This document shows positions 58,311-64,000 of a DNA stretch of 64,000 nt, one piece after another. Both the position numbers and the translations under genes were made by a program. Each line of letters begins with the position of its first letter. The stretch's first letter is position 1. Under the pieces are notes generated by a model that was not told the origin of the DNA, made no database searches, and saw nothing but the letters and a program-made list of their open reading frames with translations. Origin of the DNA: Brachionus manjavacas (Eukaryota > Rotifera > Eurotatoria > Ploima > Brachionidae); the NCBI GenBank assembly GCA_019054805.1, contig JAHQIY010000010.1, positions 3,517,501 to 3,581,500 of the forward strand. The letters are read 5' to 3'.

Positions 58311-59170
58311 TTATATTTTTAAAAACGGAATAAAACAAATATATATCAAGAAATCCAGCAAGGCCCCAGAAGACCGGGGTCTGCTGGAGGGGGTGTTACA
58401 GTATTTTTATATAAAAAAATTTTCTTAATATTGCATAGTAGTAACATAATTAGCTTTATCATTAGCACATCATGCTCAGTTTCATATTGATCTTCAATTT
58501 CATAATTCTTATCTTTTTTTTTCTCTTAAATTTTTTGGATCACAGATTTGTCTGGCGATCCCAAATATTTATTTGTTAGTAAAAAGTTTTGAATTGCATC
58601 CGTTTCATTTTTGATTCACTCTAATTCCTATTGTACGTGAACAAAAGAACCAGTTGTAAAACCAATTTAATTGAATTGATTTGACCTAAGTGTAAATTGA
58701 AAATCAGAGCCATGCATGGTTTTGAAAGATTACATCTTTAGGAATATTTATCGAGAAAAAATGCATTCAAAAAAAATAAAATTAAGGAATTGGATTTATA
58801 AAAAATTTGAAAATATAATAAGTAAATATTAAGACCAATTGTTCATGAAACTAAATAAATTTTGTGAACTATGAGTCATAAAATTTACCAGACCCGAAAT
58901 TTGCAGTATGCTTCATGCATAAACCGGTGAAAGATAACTAACTACATATGTTTTGAATGTAAGCAAGGATTACTTAGAAGATCGAGGTACAGAAGATGGA
59001 TGGAATACCCTAGATGTCTAGAAAGAAACCATTAAAGAAATTATTTTTATGAGAATAAAAAGAAAGAGACAATTAAAATTATGATTTTTGAAATAATTAT
59101 AAATTTATTTTAATTATATTAATTATAATTGAAATAATTATTTCAGAGATATTTTGAAGATATTTTCACC
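58311..59170. other. Intergenic region, no gene seen
   Basis: A GC-rich foldback (CCAGCA...TGCTGG around CCCC...GGGG, about 58352-58386) stands out. The rest is AT-rich with no coding signal. Confidence 0.4.
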
Positions 59171-59240
59171 CTCAGCAAGTTTTGAACCCTCGATCCTCTG
59201 ATTGCATGACTAACACGCAAACCATTCGGCCATACTAGTC
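59171..59240 (-). pseudogene. tRNA-like sequence (tRNA pseudogene or SINE head)
   Basis: Minus strand. An A-box-like TGGCCGAATGG (59232-59222) and a B-box-like GGTTCAAAAC (59188-59179) lie at tRNA spacing. Acceptor, anticodon and T stems pair poorly by inspection, so it is not a functional tRNA. Confidence 0.4.
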
Positions 59241-59428
59241 TTTAAAGCAAAGGACAAATGAAAATAGCAACATGAAAAAAAATAACAAAATATCTTGTCT
59301 TAAACTTATTGTTAAAAAACAATGAATCTTTGAGTGATTGATTTGCAATAAGTAAATAACAAAAATGAAAGAAGATAACAACTAAATAATTCAAATACTA
59401 ATAAAAGATAAAAAATTTGGAATAGATT

Positions 59429-61257
59429 CTAATTAATTGAGATCGAGTCCACTTGCCCACTCTGCAAATTAACTTGGATAACTTTACTTTTTATCTTGAG
59501 CAAAACTGAGTCATCCGAAATTTGAATAACAGCATCAATAGCTCCATTTATTTTTGTGTCTAGATTAATCTCTTTGATTTTAAGACCTGATCGAATGTCA
59601 ATTAATGCCATTCGAGCTTGGTCGGACACTGCCACCAAAGTTGTCTCATTCAACAGCTTCAATGCCAACATTGGCTCATTAAATACCAACCTTTCATACA
59701 AAATATTCTTGTTCTTAATCAAAAGTATTTTAGATGTGGGCACAGGAACCACAATTCCACCCCGCACAACAACTGGGTCCAATTTGGCTCCCAACTTTGT
59801 CCTGTTTAGCGCTTCATCCACCAACAACCGCTTTTTACCAAATACTACACTTACACTCACAATGCCCGAAGTGGTCTCAACCCTTACTGACGAACTAGTG
59901 CCATCAATGATTCGTACCACATTACCAGACACACTGTTGCTTCCTACTTGAGACCCGTCATCTAGATAATAGAAATACAATGTCCTGGTAACAGCCACTG
60001 CCGACAATCTGTCAACTATATATTTAAATGAAACTATATTTTCATTTGTTGGCAAAGTAATGGTTCGCAATATTGCGTCACTATTGAAGTTTAGAACAAA
60101 AAACTTGTTAGTTATGGTATACACTATGTATTCTTGGTTGGAAATGATGGCAGTGGATATCAAAGTAATGTCGCCTGTGTCTGTCGATCTATCTATTGTT
60201 TTGGCCAAGTCATATGTGTTTGATTTCCAGATTTTTATTTTTTTGGCCGTGTCCACAGAGACCAGGTCGAAGTTGGACAAAAATGTCATTGACTTTATTT
60301 GGACATTGGTTTCAATTGTTTTTGTGATGATGTTTTTGGAGTTCAGAATGGCTATTCGGCCAGTGTTGGTGCCAATTACGGTCTCACTGGTGGTTTCTTT
60401 GCTAGCAAAAGTAGTCACAAATTTGTTCACCCAAAGTAGTATCGAAATTTCGCCTGTCCTTGTTCCGACAAATACATGCGTTCTGTTCGAGTCCAGTGTG
60501 AGAATATCGCGATTGATGGACACTTTTTCGACCATGTAACCACTCGACAGTTCGTAGTAGTACACCATTTGGCTCACTGCGACAGACACAATTTTGTTAT
60601 TGACATACTGAATGGCTTGAATGGTTTCATAGGTTTCTATTGATTTAAAAACAGCCTCTGTGTTGTAGTTCAGAACCACAAATTTTGAATTGACTGTGTA
60701 CTTGATGTATTCTGTATTGTCGACAAACCCCGAGGTAATGTATTTAATTTGAGCAGACTCAGCCGAACGATCTATTGTTTTTATGATGGTGTAATCACTT
60801 GATCTGTAAATTTTTATTTGCTTGTCTGAGTCAACAGTGACCAGATTATTATTTTGCAATAAGGTCATGTTCACTATTTCAACTCTGGTTTCTTCCACCT
60901 TTGTCTCGGTACCTTGAGAGTTGTAGTAGACAATTTTTCCAGTCTTTGTTCCGATGATTACTTCATTTGAATTTCTGACCAGCATTGAAGTGTGGCTTCC
61001 ATGGTTGGATATAGTCACTGATCTCAATAGCTGTCCATTAGTGTTCCAGTAGTTCAAATTTCCTGTTCGTGATATAGTGACGATAGTATTTGTGTTCAAA
61101 TAGCGAACCTGGTCAACAGGCTCGGAGGTAAGAATTCTGGTCACGCGGCGATCTACTGTGTTCCAAATGGTAACGCCTGACGCAGAAGAACTCACTAATT
61201 GACTGTTAAGAGAACTTATTCTGGTCACTGGAGCTGTATCACGGGACAACACAGTTC
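59429..61257 (-). CDS. Beta-propeller protein, long 3' exon
   Basis: Minus strand exon starting after a TTTTTAAG acceptor at 61258, phase 1, the same position and phase as exon 2 of the gene at 49424. It reads without interruption for about 609 codons to the stop at 59429. The sequence is a chain of WD40/quinoprotein-like beta repeats (Q-I-K-I-Y-R, K-I-K-I-W-K, G-T-R-T-G-E-I-S). Two halves are internally duplicated: about residues 97-272 resemble 291-460. The C-terminal 130 residues match the paralogue closely. The upstream exon with start and membrane helix was not found to the right within the window, where AT-rich DNA and a LINE fragment follow, so the annotation is 5'-incomplete. It is tail-to-tail with its paralogue. 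Function unknown. Confidence 0.8.
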
Positions 61258-61649
61258 CTTAAAAATTTTTTAAATTTTCACTTGCGTTCTAAAATTATTG
61301 AAAATTTAATTGCCAAATAAGACAAAAAATTAAGGTCAAAATGGCTAGATCGAAATAGCTGAGAAACAAATTAATTAATTTCAAAATAGCTGAATTTATT
61401 TAATTACAAAAAAATCAATTATAGTCGCCTCAATCCACAAGTATTATTTCCCAACAATTACAAAATTATTAAAATTTACAGCCCACTGGACTAAATTACT
61501 TTCTAAATTTTTCTTTTTTAATTTTCTTCAAAATCATATTTTAACTTATTTTACTTTTATTTTATTTTTATGACATCTTTTTTGTAGAGGAAATCTGTTT
61601 ATTACGCTAAATAATTGATCAAGATCTTAACTTTATTAAAAAGCTTGCA
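61258..61649. other. Upstream region of the propeller exon
   Basis: AT-rich with no frame matching the paralogue's first exon. Probably intron. Confidence 0.4.
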
Positions 61650-61930
61650 TTTAATTAAAAAATTCAAGTTAATAGTTTGCTTTCCAACTATTTTAGCAAC
61701 AGATCACAAACAGTACGTCTAGGCAACGAAAATTCTAAACCTACTGCACTCAAGTTTTGGGGTGTCACAAGGCTCAGTATCGGGTCCTCTTCTTTTTCTG
61801 ACTTTTTCAAATGATTTTTCTTATTAAATTTGATATAAAAAAATTTCGCTGACAATTAGTCATTTTGATAGAGACTTGGGCATTGATTTGAAAAATTTTT
61901 CGACTTCCATTAAAATTCTTGGTAATTAGT
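61650..61930 (+). mobile_element. LINE reverse transcriptase fragment
   Basis: A frame at about 61755-61820 reads F-G-V-S-Q-G-S-V-S-G-P-L-L-F, the fingers-palm motif of non-LTR RTs (usual G-V-P-Q-G-S-I-L-G-P). Flanking pieces are frameshifted. The stretch 61931-62468 after it is AT-rich with no gene seen. Confidence 0.75.
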
Positions 61931-62472
61931 GTTTTTAAAATAGCTAAAATATATTATGACTTTTTAAATATTTAAAAAAAATGGTCTAAATTTTTCATTC
62001 TAAATCCATAGGGACTAAATTGTTGACTAATTAGAAATAGTTTTAAATGATATAAACTCTAGTTTGAATTTGAACTTTTATTATTTTACAACAATTGCTT
62101 TTATCTTCTTGGTCAGACTGATCGGATTTTGTTGATATGATCAATATTTCGATGATTTGTCAAGTTTTATGCATTTTAATCAAATTGGTAAAAATAAAAC
62201 AAAAATTTTCACTTAATTTTAATTAACAGGGAAATATTAATGATCAATATTTTAAAATTTAATTTTTTTTGTTTCTGTGATTTTTCTAATTTGATTTTTT
62301 TGCAATTTGTAATTTTTTTTTTAGTTAAATAATAAAATTCTGCACTCGCTACTTAAATAATTTTGAATTATTAAATTAATACTGAGGTCAAATTCTTTAA
62401 TTGATCTAAAAATTAAATCTATTGAATTAAAAAACTATTCAATAAACATTTTTCAACTTAATAATTCATTAA

Positions 62473-63172
62473 CACTAGAAGCACCAAAACGAGTCATTTT
62501 GACTAAAAATATGAAATTAATTGAATAAAAATAGTAAATTATTAAATTTTAGTCTTTTCTTAAAATATCCATGATCATTCACACTTTTTAAAAAAACTCT
62601 CTATTTACATTTTAAAATATTCACACACTGCTTTTTACATTTTGAACAAATTTTTTGGTTATGGTATCAAAATGATTACAATGCCAGAAGTGAACTTCCT
62701 CTTGATTTTCTTGACTCAAAAATCCTTTTACAAACGCTTTTAGGGGTACCAGATGTCAATTAGATTTTCTCCAACTTTTTTTAAATTGTAATCATGCACA
62801 ACATTTTTTTTTCTTGAGTAAAAAGTAGTCTTCTGTTTCTACATAGGCTGAATCGTGAAACGAACTAATCAATGAAACATTTATTTCATGCTTACCTTGG
62901 GGAATGTTTACTGAAACACCTGTATCATGCTCATAAACAAGACTATCAAACGAACGAGTCAAAAAGACTCGTTTTGGTGCTTTTAATAGCATATCTTGAT
63001 TTTGCACAAAGACAAAATTGTTTTTATTTGAATTTAATTAATTTAGAAAGTTATTCTTATTTTTATGCTGAAAATAAAAATAATTCTCAAATAACAAAAA
63101 TTGATTTGGATTTTAAATGATAGCGGCCAAAAATCGAAAAAGAGTCATTTTGACTCGTTGGTGCTTCTAGTG
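62473..63172 (-). mobile_element. PiggyBac-like element (700 bp) flanked by TTAA
   Basis: TTAA at 62469-62472 and 63173-63176. Ends are inverted repeats starting CACTAGAAGCACC, followed by a GAGTCA/TGACTC palindrome. TTAA duplication and C-x-C-T-A-G-type ends are the hallmark of piggyBac elements. A minus-strand frame (63007-62792) with a degenerate downstream continuation may be the C-terminal scrap of a transposase, but this is weak. Non-autonomous. Confidence 0.75.
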
Positions 63173-63429
63173 TTAAATAAATATTGTTTTATCTGTCAAA
63201 ATAACTTTCCTTATTTATTTGAAAAAAAACGCTTTTTAAATTATTGTTATAGACCCTCATATTTCCTCAGAATGATTTTTTATCTTAGAGGGAAAAAAAA
63301 GCTGATTGAAGCTTATCTTTCTTTGTTTGTAATTAAAAATGAGATTTGTATTCTAAATAGTTCAAATGTGCACAGGGCTTGTGAAGTTCGTTTCAATTCA
63401 GAAAAAGTTAAACTATTTTTTACTAAAAG

Positions 63430-63645
63430 AGATAATTTAAAGTTCACGAAATTTAAAACTTTAGTGCCATCTGAATTCTTTATTTTTGACTCAAAATTCG
63501 TAATCTACGCCCTCGAAAACCCCATAAAAAAATTTTTTTGGGGGAGGCTAGAAAAAATTTTTTACACCCAGGGTTCCAAAAATAGCAAAGCCTTTAAAAA
63601 GCTGCTGTTCTCTAAGACTCAAAATCTCAAAGATAAAACTTAAAC
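63430..63645. repeat. Unclassified dispersed repeat, copy 2
   Basis: Inverted relative to 58040-58310. The open frame over 63101-63643 crosses from the piggyBac-like end through unique DNA into this repeat and is unlikely to be a real protein. The remainder to 64000 is AT-rich without recognised features. Confidence 0.6.
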
Positions 63646-64000
63646 ATACTAAAAAATTATATATATTCTACATGCTAATGTTCTGTTCTTTTGTACTGAA
63701 CTTCACAAAACCTTTACATTATTGCTTTATTTTTCTTAAAAAATCTCTTCAAATCATGTGATTTTTAACAAATTTGTCAAATTCGAATTCTTTTATTAGA
63801 ATTTTTAGATTAAACTAAAGAATTCTATGTTTTTAGGTGCTCAACTACTGTTTTTTTTTATTTTCCTGAAAAATATGCTTTTAGGACTTGAACGTATGTT
63901 GCACCATTATTGTAACCTTCTAAACACCGCTAAAATCGTCTAATTAATGAAATTTAGGCAAAAAACAATCTTAGGTCTTATGAGCTCAATCCTAAAGAAG

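Noticed and set aside
58395-58450. TGTTAC...GTAACA after a purine-rich run, like a gypsy LTR
   Set aside because: Only about 53 bases between the inverted ends, too short for an LTR, and no partner copy seen.
59556-60539. Plus-strand frames opposite the propeller exon
   Set aside because: Antisense shadows of the 609-codon minus-strand frame, which has consistent repeat structure.
63101-63643. 180-codon plus-strand frame
   Set aside because: It starts inside the piggyBac-like end, crosses unique AT-rich DNA and finishes in a dispersed repeat. No family resemblance; most likely a chance frame.

Overview
The window is strongly AT-rich animal DNA. It has GT-AG introns, a trypsin-family protease gene with a secretory signal, LINE, gypsy, hAT, Tc1/mariner, piggyBac-like and MULE-type remnants, and no bacterial operon, Shine-Dalgarno or CRISPR signature. 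A monogonont rotifer such as Brachionus would fit, but that is an inference from composition and repeat content, not a database match.

Layout. (1) 1-3.7 kb: a FLYWCH zinc-finger frame broken by two in-frame stops, two 5'-truncated LINE 3' ends, and an intact 350-residue gene of unknown function (2331-3383). (2) 3.77-41.49 kb: about 37.7 kb of near-identical duplicated segments built from one two-exon trypsin-like serine protease gene, a gypsy remnant, a fragment resembling KRBA2-type integrase C-termini, a perfect hairpin and a small ORF. The leftmost copy (4682-8210, minus strand) is the only one with both exons complete and correctly paired. Everything to its right is in the opposite orientation, so the left end forms an inverted repeat with arms of about 4.26 kb. 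The rest is a higher-order tandem array: two units of about 4.7 kb, two of about 4.08 kb, and several with deletions. Exon copies are orphaned, truncated, fused to another ORF, frameshifted or missing their splice donor. (3) 41.5-48.6 kb: a transposon graveyard holding a MULE-type transposase-like gene split by stacked LINEs and by an internally deleted hAT element with a perfect 8-bp target duplication. (4) 48.6-61.3 kb: a hAT-type MITE, then two tail-to-tail paralogous beta-propeller genes. The first (49424-54764) is a type II membrane protein whose reading frame crosses a 3.2-kb transposon-filled intron. The second (59429-61257, minus) is an exon that starts at the same phase-1 splice position. 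Gypsy, LINE and unclassified repeats lie between them. (5) 61.3-64 kb: a LINE fragment, a TTAA-flanked piggyBac-like element and a dispersed repeat.

Product of the main locus. The intact protease gene encodes a predicted secreted two-chain trypsin-like zymogen of 336 residues with Asp at the specificity site, four expected disulfides and a Ser/Asn/Glu spacer leading into a hydrophobic C-terminal tail. Two array units could instead yield a 218-residue chimera that lacks the catalytic His. The array could be real or partly an assembly product. All statements about copy order depend on the assembly being correct.
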